From Streptomyces apocyni (GTDB taxonomy: Bacteria; Actinomycetota; Actinomycetes; Streptomycetales; Streptomycetaceae), in assembly GCF_009739465.1 (NCBI RefSeq), contig NZ_WHOM01000040.1, positions 62,001-126,000 of the forward strand: DNA of 64,000 bases. Direction: 5' to 3'. A program made the translations under genes and the position numbers. Below the pieces are notes generated by a model. It did not search any database. It saw nothing but the letters and a program-made list of their open reading frames with translations, and was not told the origin of the DNA. Shown here piece by piece: positions 9,901-18,862 of this stretch (within the stretch, counting starts at the first letter, position 1; every line of letters starts with the position of its first letter).

Positions 9901-11277
9901 ACCGGCCATGGTGGGGTGCTGCCCGCGAAGTTCCACGGCGGGGTCACCCCGGGGCAGCCGGGCGTGGCGGGCAAGGCCGCCAGGTTCAACGGCACCGACG
10001 GCTACGCGAAGATCGGTCAGACCAGCGGACCGCATGTGAACACCTCCCGTAGCTTCACCGTCTCCGCCTGGGCCAAGCTCGACGAGAAGCCGGAAAGCCC
10101 GGCGGTGCTTGTCGCCCAGGAGGGCAAGGAGCGGCCCGGCTTCCAGCTCTACTACTCCGCCTACTTCGACCGGTGGATCTTCAACCAGTGGGCCAGCGAC
10201 AGCAGCGACGCGAAGATCATCCGGGCGATGCAGCCGACCGGCACCACCGCACACGCCAAGGAGTGGGTGCACCTGACCGGCGTGCATGACACGGTCACCG
10301 ACACCCTCACCCTGTACGTGAACGGCCAGGAGGCCGGTTCCACACAGACGGACGGGTCGTTCTACGCCAACCAGTCGATGTTCATCGGCGCGACCGTACA
10401 CAGCGGCCAGCTCAAGCAGCACTTCCCCGGCAGCATCGACGACGTCCGGATCTTCGACCGGCCCGTCTCGGCCGAGGAAGCCCACCAGCTGTTCCAGCAG
10501 CGCCCGCTGGTCAAGGGCCGCTGGAAGTTCGACCAGGCCAGCGCGGGCACCACCGGAACCTCACCGGACGCCTCCGCCTGGGACAAGGACATGACCCTGC
10601 ACGGCGGCGCGGAGGTCGGCTTCGAGGGCGCGTTCATGGGCGACAACGGCCTGGTCCTCGACGGCACCGACAGCTACGCCGCCACCGCGGGCGCACCAGT
10701 GAACACCGGCACGAGCTTCACCGTCACCGCCTGGGCCCAGGCGGCCGCCATCCCCGAAGACGGAGTGTCGCTGGTGAGCGCGGAGGGCGCGAGCCAGAGC
10801 GCGTTCAACGTCCGCTTCGTACCGGACGCGAAGGACCCTGAGGGGCTGGGCCACTGGGAGCTGGCGATGCCGGACCAGGACACCGCCTCCCCCGCCGTCG
10901 CACGGGTCACCAACAGCGAGTTCTTCGACGCACGGGAGTGGAACCACCTGACGATGGTCTACGACGGCTTCGCCAAGCAGACCCGCCTCTACGTCAACGG
11001 GGCGCTCCAGGAGATCGCCTGCACCGACGCCGACGGCGACGGCAGCGCGGACGAGGCAGGCTGCGAGGACCAGCTGTCCTGGGGCGAGAACGTCCTGTCC
11101 TTCAAAGCCACCAAGTCCCTCCAAGTCGGCCGGGCCAAGACCAACGGCGCCTGGGGCGAGTACTTCCCCGGCGCGGTCGATGACGTCTGGACCTTCCAAG
11201 GCGCCCTGACCGACAACCAGATTGAGGAACTGGCCGGGGCCTTGTTCGGCCTCCCCACCGAAGTACCCCGGGGCTGA
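6916..11277 (+). CDS. Secreted DNRLRE / triple-LamG domain protein (RHS partner)
   Basis: Large exported protein (1453 aa) with a signal peptide (FAFALSAAMAASLLSGAEGASA). Residues of about 360-520 resemble a DNRLRE-type beta domain: paired cysteines (FCGWSYC), DKTTWNSQNASGFW and RVQYN at its end. Three LamG/concanavalin-like modules follow, at about 757-965, 979-1192 and 1199-1439. Each has a TATLRGGA- or KFHGGV-like entry, an LxLDGTxSYAAT or RFNGTDGYAK strand, an EWTHLVG-type strand and a FFPGTIDEVQLFD-type exit. Such proteins bind or coat surfaces and commonly precede RHS toxins in actinomycetes. The start codon is uncertain; an in-frame ATG at 6934 is an alternative. The RHS gene begins 112 bp downstream with a hairpin between them. 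Confidence 0.85.
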   Translation: MGTHARMRGVGGAFAFALSAAMAASLLSGAEGASAVQPPAGRDAAKPTAADGPDGPLSEDAARAKAKRTGEPVEVASLRGESSEVFVTPEGDLEAREYLRPVWARVGGEWKPVDTDLVKSPGGTVAPKATTVGLEFSGGGDSPLVRMTKAGRELALSWPGRLPAPKTDGATATYADVLPGVDLRMGAQEDGFTQLLVVKTAKAAASSELRELRLKLKADGMDVREGVGGGLEAVDKGAQGVVFEALKPVMWDSSRTVADASDSDGVPQVRTAVVPTSKSLRTAVGTPAAADGSGEAEVEGGGEPGAGESGKLAPVGVELPADGGELVLRPDRELLTGKDTEYPVFIDPQWHAPGASAWTMASKYWASSPQWKFNGKSDAGLGFCGWSYCAPHDTKRLFYRIPTSKFAGRSILSAEFVVRNVHSASCTKREVQLWRTKGISDKTTWNSQNASGFWVKKLATESFAHGYSGCAAKDAEFNVKSAVQEAADGKWSTMTFGLRATTESDKYGWKRFSDEAFLRVQYNRPPPQVKMSQLTMEYGGVCKKPADKARVRTLGKIYANNVTDPDKDGVSVQFQAKWDSGDGKGLISRWKPSRTSAKKSGSDFAISLPSSIPANKTVHWYVRSHDGAQYSPWSYAGDPTGCYFVYDTSVPKAPAISSGEYPASDPENPDDPWLDGVGQYGTFTLNSSSSDVNRYRYGINTDPSSKNQITTSGGAAKAVNVLPGKPGLNFVTAQAFDTAGNGSEIRTYQFRVKAGQPERATWQLDEGAGATEAQGSTPARTATLRGGATMGAAGKKGTALHLDGTSGYAATDIPAVNTSGGFAVSAWVKLSQMPDEAAIIAAQPGNHSPGFELYYSAYFDRWVFNQYAADEPGAKIIRAMADAPGGASADEWTHLVGSYSSGRDVLELFVDGKLVGQTPYATPWQARRGLQFGAGTYSGEMKSFFPGTIDEVQLFDKPLAQDEVDKLGVHQTVGDPGRPAVAIFPLDEAADTTEITGHGGVLPAKFHGGVTPGQPGVAGKAARFNGTDGYAKIGQTSGPHVNTSRSFTVSAWAKLDEKPESPAVLVAQEGKERPGFQLYYSAYFDRWIFNQWASDSSDAKIIRAMQPTGTTAHAKEWVHLTGVHDTVTDTLTLYVNGQEAGSTQTDGSFYANQSMFIGATVHSGQLKQHFPGSIDDVRIFDRPVSAEEAHQLFQQRPLVKGRWKFDQASAGTTGTSPDASAWDKDMTLHGGAEVGFEGAFMGDNGLVLDGTDSYAATAGAPVNTGTSFTVTAWAQAAAIPEDGVSLVSAEGASQSAFNVRFVPDAKDPEGLGHWELAMPDQDTASPAVARVTNSEFFDAREWNHLTMVYDGFAKQTRLYVNGALQEIACTDADGDGSADEAGCEDQLSWGENVLSFKATKSLQVGRAKTNGAWGEYFPGAVDDVWTFQGALTDNQIEELAGALFGLPTEVPRG

Positions 11278-11279
11278 GG

Positions 11280-11327
11280 CCCGCGCGGCGGGGTGTGCGG
11301 TTGATAGACCGCGCACCCCGCCGCGGG
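11280..11327 (+). terminator. GC-rich hairpin between the LamG and RHS genes
   Basis: Arms 11280-11301 and 11308-11327 pair over about 20 bp (cccgcgcggcggggtg with caccccgccgcggg, one 2-nt bulge). It sits directly after the LamG stop and could be a partial terminator that lowers RHS expression, or an mRNA stabiliser. No long T-tract follows. Confidence 0.6.
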
Positions 11328-11389
11328 CACCCCCCTTCTCCTGCCTCGGCGCTGCTCCGGCGCCCTCCACCGAGAGATTGATCTCCACG

Positions 11390-14300
11390 ATGAACGGCAT
11401 ATCCAGACCCCGGCGGTACTCCGCGCTGCGGCGCCGGGTCGCCCTGGGCGTATCGGCGGTGATGGTCGGCACCCTGCTGCAGGCCATCGTGACACCAACA
11501 GCGACGGCGGAGCCCACGGGCAACAGCCGCCCCGACCTGCCCTCGGCGGAGAATCCGGTCAAGGGCCGGGACGGCGTCAAGGCCGAGCCGCGCAAGCTGG
11601 CCAAGGGGCCTAAGGCGCCTACGGAGAAGCCGAAGGCGAAGTGGCCCAAGGCCGGTTCGGCGGTCGTGACGGTCCCGGCGGCCTCGTCCAAGGCCGCTGA
11701 CGCGCCGACGCCGCGCAAGGCGAAGGGGCTGCCCCTGGCGCTGGGGGCGCCGGAGGACGTCAAGGCGGCCAAGACGCCAGTGCGGGGCAAGGTCTCCGCA
11801 CGGGTCCTGGGCCGAAAGGCGGCCGAGCGCGCCGGAGTGAACGGTGTGCTGTTCGCCCTGGAGCCGGGGGAAAGGAAGGGCGACAAGCCGGGTAGGGCAC
11901 AGGCGATGGTCGACTACTCTTCCTTCGCCGAAGCCTTTGGCGGCGGCTACGCCCGTCGGCTCACCCTGGTCGAGCTTCCGGGTTGTGTCCTGGACGAGCC
12001 GAGCAAGCCTGAGTGCCGTACCAGTGAGCCGGTGCCGACGGTCAATGACACGGAGAAGCAGACCCTGACCACGGACGGGGTGGCGCTGCGAGCCTCGGCA
12101 CCGACGGTGCTGGCGGCCGTCGCGGCGGAGGAGGGCGAGAACAGCGACTACACCGCGACCTCGCTGTCCCCTTCCGCGACGTGGAACACCAACCTCAACA
12201 CCGGTGACTTCGCCTGGTCCTACGACATCCCGGTGCCCGGCGTGCCCGGCGGTCTGCAACCGAACGTGGGTCTGTCCTACTCCTCCGGGGCAATCGACGG
12301 CCGCACCGGCACCACCAACAACCAGTCCTCCTGGGTCGGTGACGGCTTCGACCTGTGGCCCGGCTACATCGAGCGCCGCTACAAGCCGTGCGCCGACGAC
12401 GGCGAGGAGAGCGCCGACGGCAACAAGCCCGGCGACCTGTGCTGGGACTACGACAATGCGTTCATCACCTTCAACGGCAAGGGCGGCGAGCTCGTCCCGG
12501 CCGGAGGCGACGAGTTCAAGTTCCAGCAGGACGACGGCAGCCGCATCAAGCGCCTGAAGTCCACCAACCGCGGCAACGGCGACAACAACGGCGAGTACTG
12601 GCGCCTCACCGACCCGAACGGCGTGCGCTACTACTTCGGCTACAACCGCCTGCCCGGCTGGGCCGACGGCAAGGCGACCACTAACTCCACCTGGGCCGTC
12701 CCGGTCTTCGGCAACAACTCCGGCGAGCCCTGCCACGCCACTTCAGGCTTCAAGGACTCCTGGTGCCAGCAGGCCTGGCGCTGGAACCTGGACTACGTGG
12801 TCGACCCCCGCGCCAACGCGGTGGCCTACTACTACGACCAGGAGAAGAACTCCTACGGCCGCAACCTGGAGGCCAAGGACAACACCCGCTACACCCGCGG
12901 AGGTTCCCTGGATCGTATCGAGTACGGCCTGAAGTCCTCGTCCATGTACGGCACCAAGCCGCTGGCCAAGGTCGACTTCACCACTGCCGAGCGCTGCCTG
13001 CCCAACGCCAGCACCGACTGCACATCCATCGAGAACGACGCGTTCTACTGGTACGACACTCCCTGGGACCTGAACTGCAAGGCGACCGAGGACTGCGACC
13101 AGGGCCGGATGTCCCCGGTGTTCTTCACGAGTAAGCGCCTCACGGGCGTCACCACTCAGGTCCGAGACGGTGACACGTACGCGAAGGTCGACTCCTTCAA
13201 GCTCGGCCACCGCTGGGGCCAGGCCGACATCGACTACCAGCTGCTGCTGGACTCGGTGCAGCGCACCGGCCACACCGCCGAACCTACGGTGACCCTGCCG
13301 AAGACCACCTTCGCCTACACCCAGCTCGCCAACCGCCTGGACAAGACCGGCGACGGCTACGCCCCGTTCATCAAGGCCCGCCTGTCCACCATCGCGGACG
13401 AGTCCGGTGGCCAGGTCGACGTCAACTACTCGCCCCCGGCCTGTACCTGGGACGCCCTGCCGGCCCCGGAGTCGAACACCACTCGCTGCTTCCCGCAGTA
13501 CATCGGCGGTTCGGACACCGCGGACAAGGAGAGGCAGTGGTTCAACAAGTACGTCGTCACCTCCACGGTCACCACCGACCGCACCGGCGGCGCCCCGGAC
13601 AACAAGACTGTCTACGAGTACAAGGGCGGCGCCGCCTGGCACTACGACGATGACGACGGCCTAACCAAGGAGAAGTTCAAGACCTGGTCCCAGTGGCGCG
13701 GCTACGGCCACGTCCGCGTCAAGACGGGCGGCCAGGGCGGCGCGACCGCCCTCAAGTCGCAGCAGGACTCCTACTTCCTGCGCGGCATGCACGGCGACCG
13801 CAAGGACACCAGCGGCGGCACCAAGACCGTGACCGTCTCACTGGATGCCGCCGAGGGAGACCCGATCACCGACCACGAGTCGGCGGCCGGATTCACGTAC
13901 CGGACCGTGTCCTTCGACAAGCCCGACGGCAAGGTCCTGGGCAAGACGGTCAGCCGCCCCTGGTACCACGAGACCGGCAAGAAGGTCCGCGACTGGGGCA
14001 CTCTCACCGCGAACCTCACCGGCACCTCCCACTCCAAGTCCTGGACCTCCCTGGACAACGGCGCGGGCACCAACTGGCGGGTCACCTCCACCTCGACGAA
14101 GTACGACACGGTCGCGGGCCGCGTCATCCAGGTCGACGACTTCGCCGACAACACCACCTCCGCCGACAATCGGTGCACCCGCACCACCTACGCCACCAAC
14201 ACCACCAAGAACATCCTCACCCTGCCCTCACGGGTGGAGACCGTCGCTGTCCGGTGCTCCGTCACCCCCGACCGGTCCAAGCACGTCCTGTCCGACGTCC

Positions 14301-17300
14301 GCACCGCCTATGACGGCGCCGCCTACAACGTCGCCCCGACCAAGGGCGACGCCACCGCGGCCGCGACGTTGAAGAAGCATGACGGGACCACTGGCACCTA
14401 CCTGGAGTCCGGCGCCACCTTCGACGGCTACGGCCGGACGCTGACCACCACCGACCTGACGGCGAACGTCACGGCCACGAACACCGGCACGCCGGTCCGC
14501 ACCGCCCGCACCGACGGCCGCACGGCGACCACCGCCTACAGCCCAAAGACCGGCTTCCCCACCGAGCTCACCGAGGCCACCCCGCCCGCCAAGGCAGGCG
14601 ACAGCACAACGGCCCAGACCACGGTCACCGAACTGGACCCGCTGCGCGGCCAGCCCACCGTGACGGTCGACAGCAACAGCAAGCGGACCACGTTCACCTA
14701 TGACGCGCTGGGACGCTCGGACAAGGTGTGGCTGGCCGACCGCCGCACCAGCCAGACCCCCAGCTACCAGTTCACGTACTACGTCAACGAGGGTGAACCG
14801 GTCAGCGTCCGTACCCAGACACTGAACAACACCGGCGGCCAGCTCGCCTCCTACACCCTCTATGACGGGTTCCTGCGCGAGCGCCAGAGCCAGAGCCCGG
14901 GGCCGGACGGCGGCCGTCTCCTGACCGACGTCTTCTACGACGAGCGCGGCCAGGTCACCAAGACGTTCGCCCCGTACTACACCCAGGGCGCACCCAGCCG
15001 GAGCCTGTTCACGCCAGCTGACGCGCTGAGTGTGGAGTCCCAGACCCGCACCAGCTACGACGGCCTCGGCCGCCCGGTGGAGGAGAAGCTGATCGCCGGA
15101 AACGGCGACGGCGGCACCGTACTCGGCGTCACCAGGACCGTCCACGGCGGGGACCGCACTACCGTCATCCCGCCCGAGGGCGGCATCGCCACCACCACCC
15201 TGGTCGACGCCCGGGGCCAGACCACCGAGGTCCGCCAGCACCACTCCCGTAACGTGACCGCCGCCTTCGACACCGTCAAGCGCGCCTACACGCCGCGCGG
15301 CGAGCTGGCCAAGGTCACCGATCAGGAGGGCAGCGCCTGGACCTACGCCTACGACCAACTCGGACGGCAGACCAAGGCCACCGACCCGGACAAGGGCACC
15401 ACCACCAGCACCTACGACGACCGCAGCCAGGTCCTCACCACCACTGACGCCCGCGGCATCACCCTGGCCAGCGTCTACGACGACCTGGGCCGTCAGACCG
15501 AGCTTCGTAGGGACAGCAAGACGGGCCCCCTGCGGGCGAAGTGGGTGTATGACACGATCACCGGCGCCAAGGGCCAGCTCGCCGAGGCCACCCGCTACGA
15601 CGGCGGCAACGCCTACACCTCAAAGGTCACCCAGTACGACCGCCTGTACCGGCCGGTCAAGACCGCGGTGGTGATCCCCGAGGCCGAAGGCGCCCTGGCG
15701 GGCACGTACCAGACCGGCACCGCCTACCGGACCTCCGGCCTGGTAGGCGCGGTCTCCTACTCGGCGGCCGGGTCTCTGCCGGGCGGCAGCTACAACTACT
15801 CCTACGAAGACGAGACTCTGCGCCCGACCGCCGTGTTCGGCGGCGGTATCCGCGCGGACGTGACCCACTCGCTGACCGGCAAGCCGCTTCAGTACGAACT
15901 GGGTGCCACCGACGGGAAGAAGACCTGGGCCACTAACACCTACGAGTGGGGCACCCAGCGTCTGAAGACCGCCCGGGTCGACCGCCAGGACCAGGCAGGT
16001 GTCGACCAGTACGCGACCTACGGCTACGACCAGGTGGGCAACATCCTGTCCGCGTCGGACGTGTCTCGTAGCGGTACCGACACTCAGTGCTTCACCTACG
16101 ACCATCTGCGCCGCCTGAGTGAAGCCTGGACCCAGGGGAGCAAGACCTGCGCAGCCACCGGTAGCACCGCAACCATCGACGGCCCAGCCCCATACCACCA
16201 CTCCTACACCTACGACAAGGTCGGCAACCGCCTCACCGAAACCCTCCACGACACCAGCGGCGACACCACCAAGAACGTCCGGCGCACCTACGCCTACCCA
16301 GGCTCCGGCCAGGCCCAGCCGCACACCCTGACCTCGGTCACCAGCCAGCTCCCCGGCGGCACCAGCACCCGCGACTCCTACACCTACGACAAGGCGGGCA
16401 ACACGACCGCTCGCACCCTGAACGGCACCACCCAGACCCTGGCCTGGGACGCCGAAGGCCACCTCGCCAAGGCCACGCAGCCGGTCGAGAGCAAGCCGGA
16501 CAAGATCACCGAGTACCTGTACGACGCTGAAGGCAACCGCCTCATCGGCCGTACCCCCACCGAAACGACCCTCTACCTCGGCCACACCGAGGTCGTCCTA
16601 CCCAAGGGCGCCACGAAGGCCAAGGCCACCCGCTACACCCCGCTAGGCGGCGGCCACCAGGCCATCAAGGCCGACGACGGCACGGTCAGCTTCACGACCG
16701 CCGACCCCAACGGCACCGGCCAACTCGCCATCACGGCCACCGACCTGGCCCTCACCCAACGCCGCACCCTCCCCTTCGGCGCCCCCCGAGGCGAGACCCC
16801 GGAGGCCTGGCCCGGTACCAAGGGCTTCATCGGCGGCACCGACGACACGGCCAGCACCGGCCTGACCCACCTCGGCGCCCGCGAGTACGACCCCACCACC
16901 GCCCGCTTCCTCTCCGTCGACCCCCTCCTCGAGCTCGACCACTCCCAAACCCTCAACGGCTACACCTACGCCGCCCAGAACCCCCTCACCTACACCGATC
17001 CCACCGGCCTCGGCCTCGCTTGCGGCGGACGCGGCGGCGCCATGGAGGGCTGCGGCAGCGGTGTTGTCACCGACTCCAGCGGCGCCCGCTCCAGTAAGGG
17101 CAGGGCCCACGGCGGCAACGAACCCGGCTACAGCAAAGCTGTAGTCAAAATGCAGGCAACTACGGCGATAATTAGAGCCGCTAACCGCGCGCAGGCGGCA
17201 GCTACGCAGGCGGCTGGCGCAGAGGCGCGCAAGCAATATAGGTGTGGCGGGGGCTGCTCGCAGTCTGGCTACGGCCCAAGCGTAGACAGGCATCTCGATT

Positions 17301-18298
17301 CGAAGATGACTTACTACGAACCGACCCCGGATCTCTTTGATTTGCTGAACAAGCACGTCAAGCCATTCGTGGTGGACACCGAGGCGTGGAAGGGGTGCTT
17401 CGGCGAAGGGGACTTGTCAGATTGCGGATGGGCGGCACTGGACCTGCCGACCCCCGCCAAGGGCGCGAAAGCCCTCAAGCTAGGAAAGGGGGCAGATAAA
17501 GCGAAGAAGGGGAAGAAGTCCGGCGGCTGCATGTGCTTCCTCGCCGGAACCGACGTCCTCCTGGCCGATGGCACCACCAAGAACATCGAGGACATCGAAC
17601 TCGGCGACACAGTCCTGGCCACTGACCCCGAAACGGGCGAGACCAGCGAACGCGACGTCACCGCCACCATCGTCACCAACGACGACAAGTACTTCACTGA
17701 TCTCACCATCACCACACCCGACGGGCCGGAATCCCTCGTCGCCACCCACGAACACCCCTTCTGGGCAGTCTCCGAACAGGACTGGATCGAAGCCGGAGAC
17801 CTCCAACCCGGCATGACCCTTCGCACGGACGACGGCCACACCGTCACCGTGACCGCCACGCGCCAATACAAAGACGATCAGCGCACCTACAACCTCACCA
17901 TTGAGGGCGTCCACACGTACTATGTGCTGGCAGGCGAGACGCCGGTCCTCGTGCACAACTCAAATTGCGGGCCGGGTACGAAATTCGATGTGCCTACCGG
18001 GCCAGGCATCTACACCATTCATCTCAATGACGGAACGAAGTACGTAGGAAGCTCAACGTCAAGTATTAGAGAACGAGTGAACAAGTCGATGCGATCCAAG
18101 CATGCGGTCCGCAAGGCTGGATACACGTCGGATGACGTAGTTAATGTCACCTACTTCACTCTGCCTGCTGGTACAAGCAAGACGGCTATCCGTCGTATGG
18201 AGCAGACTATGATGGAGGGCGTTAAGGCGAGAGGTGGAACTCTCCTTAACCGAAGAGACCCAGAAATCGAAGTTCCTAGCGGCGGGTACCTACCGTAA
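11390..18298 (+). CDS. RHS/YD-repeat polymorphic toxin with Hint domain and GIY-YIG nuclease tip
   Basis: Exported contact-type toxin of 2302 aa. ATG 11390 is followed by a basic n-region and hydrophobic core (LGVSAVMVGTLLQAIVTPTATA). A long beta shell follows, then YD repeats (YDALGR, YDGLGRPVEE, YDQLGRQTKA, YDKAGNTT) at about residues 1097-1724. The RHS core motif HLGAREYDPTTARFLSVDPL and NPLTYTDPTG are at about 1830-1870. After a variable linker a Hint autoprotease runs from Cys2049 (CFLAGTDVLLADG) to VLVHN at 2186-2190. The last 112 residues form a GIY-YIG domain: GIY 2206-2208, YVG 2218-2220, then Arg2227, Glu2271 and Asn2287 placed as in catalytic GIY-YIG nucleases. Prediction: the Hint domain releases a DNase into a neighbour. 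The DUF4259 gene starts 20 bp after the stop. Codon use turns AT-richer in the linker and tip. Confidence 0.9.
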   Translation: MNGISRPRRYSALRRRVALGVSAVMVGTLLQAIVTPTATAEPTGNSRPDLPSAENPVKGRDGVKAEPRKLAKGPKAPTEKPKAKWPKAGSAVVTVPAASSKAADAPTPRKAKGLPLALGAPEDVKAAKTPVRGKVSARVLGRKAAERAGVNGVLFALEPGERKGDKPGRAQAMVDYSSFAEAFGGGYARRLTLVELPGCVLDEPSKPECRTSEPVPTVNDTEKQTLTTDGVALRASAPTVLAAVAAEEGENSDYTATSLSPSATWNTNLNTGDFAWSYDIPVPGVPGGLQPNVGLSYSSGAIDGRTGTTNNQSSWVGDGFDLWPGYIERRYKPCADDGEESADGNKPGDLCWDYDNAFITFNGKGGELVPAGGDEFKFQQDDGSRIKRLKSTNRGNGDNNGEYWRLTDPNGVRYYFGYNRLPGWADGKATTNSTWAVPVFGNNSGEPCHATSGFKDSWCQQAWRWNLDYVVDPRANAVAYYYDQEKNSYGRNLEAKDNTRYTRGGSLDRIEYGLKSSSMYGTKPLAKVDFTTAERCLPNASTDCTSIENDAFYWYDTPWDLNCKATEDCDQGRMSPVFFTSKRLTGVTTQVRDGDTYAKVDSFKLGHRWGQADIDYQLLLDSVQRTGHTAEPTVTLPKTTFAYTQLANRLDKTGDGYAPFIKARLSTIADESGGQVDVNYSPPACTWDALPAPESNTTRCFPQYIGGSDTADKERQWFNKYVVTSTVTTDRTGGAPDNKTVYEYKGGAAWHYDDDDGLTKEKFKTWSQWRGYGHVRVKTGGQGGATALKSQQDSYFLRGMHGDRKDTSGGTKTVTVSLDAAEGDPITDHESAAGFTYRTVSFDKPDGKVLGKTVSRPWYHETGKKVRDWGTLTANLTGTSHSKSWTSLDNGAGTNWRVTSTSTKYDTVAGRVIQVDDFADNTTSADNRCTRTTYATNTTKNILTLPSRVETVAVRCSVTPDRSKHVLSDVRTAYDGAAYNVAPTKGDATAAATLKKHDGTTGTYLESGATFDGYGRTLTTTDLTANVTATNTGTPVRTARTDGRTATTAYSPKTGFPTELTEATPPAKAGDSTTAQTTVTELDPLRGQPTVTVDSNSKRTTFTYDALGRSDKVWLADRRTSQTPSYQFTYYVNEGEPVSVRTQTLNNTGGQLASYTLYDGFLRERQSQSPGPDGGRLLTDVFYDERGQVTKTFAPYYTQGAPSRSLFTPADALSVESQTRTSYDGLGRPVEEKLIAGNGDGGTVLGVTRTVHGGDRTTVIPPEGGIATTTLVDARGQTTEVRQHHSRNVTAAFDTVKRAYTPRGELAKVTDQEGSAWTYAYDQLGRQTKATDPDKGTTTSTYDDRSQVLTTTDARGITLASVYDDLGRQTELRRDSKTGPLRAKWVYDTITGAKGQLAEATRYDGGNAYTSKVTQYDRLYRPVKTAVVIPEAEGALAGTYQTGTAYRTSGLVGAVSYSAAGSLPGGSYNYSYEDETLRPTAVFGGGIRADVTHSLTGKPLQYELGATDGKKTWATNTYEWGTQRLKTARVDRQDQAGVDQYATYGYDQVGNILSASDVSRSGTDTQCFTYDHLRRLSEAWTQGSKTCAATGSTATIDGPAPYHHSYTYDKVGNRLTETLHDTSGDTTKNVRRTYAYPGSGQAQPHTLTSVTSQLPGGTSTRDSYTYDKAGNTTARTLNGTTQTLAWDAEGHLAKATQPVESKPDKITEYLYDAEGNRLIGRTPTETTLYLGHTEVVLPKGATKAKATRYTPLGGGHQAIKADDGTVSFTTADPNGTGQLAITATDLALTQRRTLPFGAPRGETPEAWPGTKGFIGGTDDTASTGLTHLGAREYDPTTARFLSVDPLLELDHSQTLNGYTYAAQNPLTYTDPTGLGLACGGRGGAMEGCGSGVVTDSSGARSSKGRAHGGNEPGYSKAVVKMQATTAIIRAANRAQAAATQAAGAEARKQYRCGGGCSQSGYGPSVDRHLDSKMTYYEPTPDLFDLLNKHVKPFVVDTEAWKGCFGEGDLSDCGWAALDLPTPAKGAKALKLGKGADKAKKGKKSGGCMCFLAGTDVLLADGTTKNIEDIELGDTVLATDPETGETSERDVTATIVTNDDKYFTDLTITTPDGPESLVATHEHPFWAVSEQDWIEAGDLQPGMTLRTDDGHTVTVTATRQYKDDQRTYNLTIEGVHTYYVLAGETPVLVHNSNCGPGTKFDVPTGPGIYTIHLNDGTKYVGSSTSSIRERVNKSMRSKHAVRKAGYTSDDVVNVTYFTLPAGTSKTAIRRMEQTMMEGVKARGGTLLNRRDPEIEVPSGGYLP

Positions 18299-18318
18299 GC
18301 CTCTAACTGGAGTTAGTG

Positions 18319-18756
18319 ATGGGAACCTGGGGTTCAGGTCCGTTCGACAGCGACACAGCTGAGGACTTCCTCGATGAGCTGGAAGAACAGTCGGCTCCGC
18401 AGCGGCTAGCGGTCGTGCAGAGCACGTTCCGTTCCGCTGTTGAGGGGGGTGGGAGCTCCTCTTCCTCGGTACTGCCAGAGGAGGTGATGGCTGCTGCGGC
18501 GGTGGTTGCGGCAAATATCCCTGCTGGGCACTCTCTGGCTTGGAACGAGGAATATCCGGGAATCACAGAATGGCTAGCGAAACCAATCGCGCAGGCCCTG
18601 GCGTCATCTGCTGTCCAAGCGCTGGAAGTGGCATTGCCCGCAGACGGTTGGTTCTGGCGAAGCTGGGTTGATGCTGAGGAGAGATCTGAGGCCCAGGCTG
18701 CGATTGACCGCTTGCGGTCTGTGTTGCGCCCCGTCAGTGAAGGTGAATCTCGATAA
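18319..18756 (+). CDS. DUF4259 protein, probable immunity protein of the GIY-YIG toxin
   Basis: 145 aa, cytosolic, beginning with the DUF4259 signature MGTWGSGPFDSDTAEDFLDEL. ATG 18319 is preferred over GTG 18316 because TGGAG ends 6 nt upstream and the family begins at MGTWG. It follows the toxin by 20 bp on the same strand and is followed by a strong terminator, the usual place for an immunity gene. Base composition resembles the toxin tip. The immunity role is an inference from position; no biochemical function of DUF4259 can be read from the sequence. Confidence 0.8.
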   Translation: MGTWGSGPFDSDTAEDFLDELEEQSAPQRLAVVQSTFRSAVEGGGSSSSSVLPEEVMAAAAVVAANIPAGHSLAWNEEYPGITEWLAKPIAQALASSAVQALEVALPADGWFWRSWVDAEERSEAQAAIDRLRSVLRPVSEGESR

Positions 18757-18791
18757 CTGATCTTTGATATCGAGGTCAGGCCCGCATGCGA

Positions 18792-18834
18792 CTGAAGAGC
18801 CCCACCGAATTCCTATTTCGGTGGGGCTCTTCAG
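18792..18834 (+). terminator. Intrinsic terminator after the toxin-immunity pair
   Basis: A perfect 18-bp stem (18792-18809 with 18817-18834; core gaagagccccaccgaa) has a 7-nt loop and is followed by ccttttg. It closes the LamG-RHS-DUF4259 unit and would also read from the opposite side, behind the recombinase pseudogene. Confidence 0.88.
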
Positions 18835-18862
18835 CCTTTTGACGGCAACGGTGACGGCAACG

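Noticed and set aside
8677..11886. Long minus-strand open frames of 602 and 441 codons antisense to the LamG gene
   Set aside because: They mirror the GC-rich codons of the plus-strand gene, have compositions dominated by Arg/Gly/Val/Leu with no motifs, and conflict with clear LamG domains.
17528..17959. Hint region as a self-splicing intein
   Set aside because: It ends in VLVHN followed by a toxin domain at the protein C-terminus, with no C-extein continuation. This is the Hint autoprotease of polymorphic toxins.
17960..18298. GIY-YIG segment as a homing endonuclease of a mobile intron
   Set aside because: It is fused in frame to an exported RHS shell and followed by a small immunity-type gene; no intron features are present.
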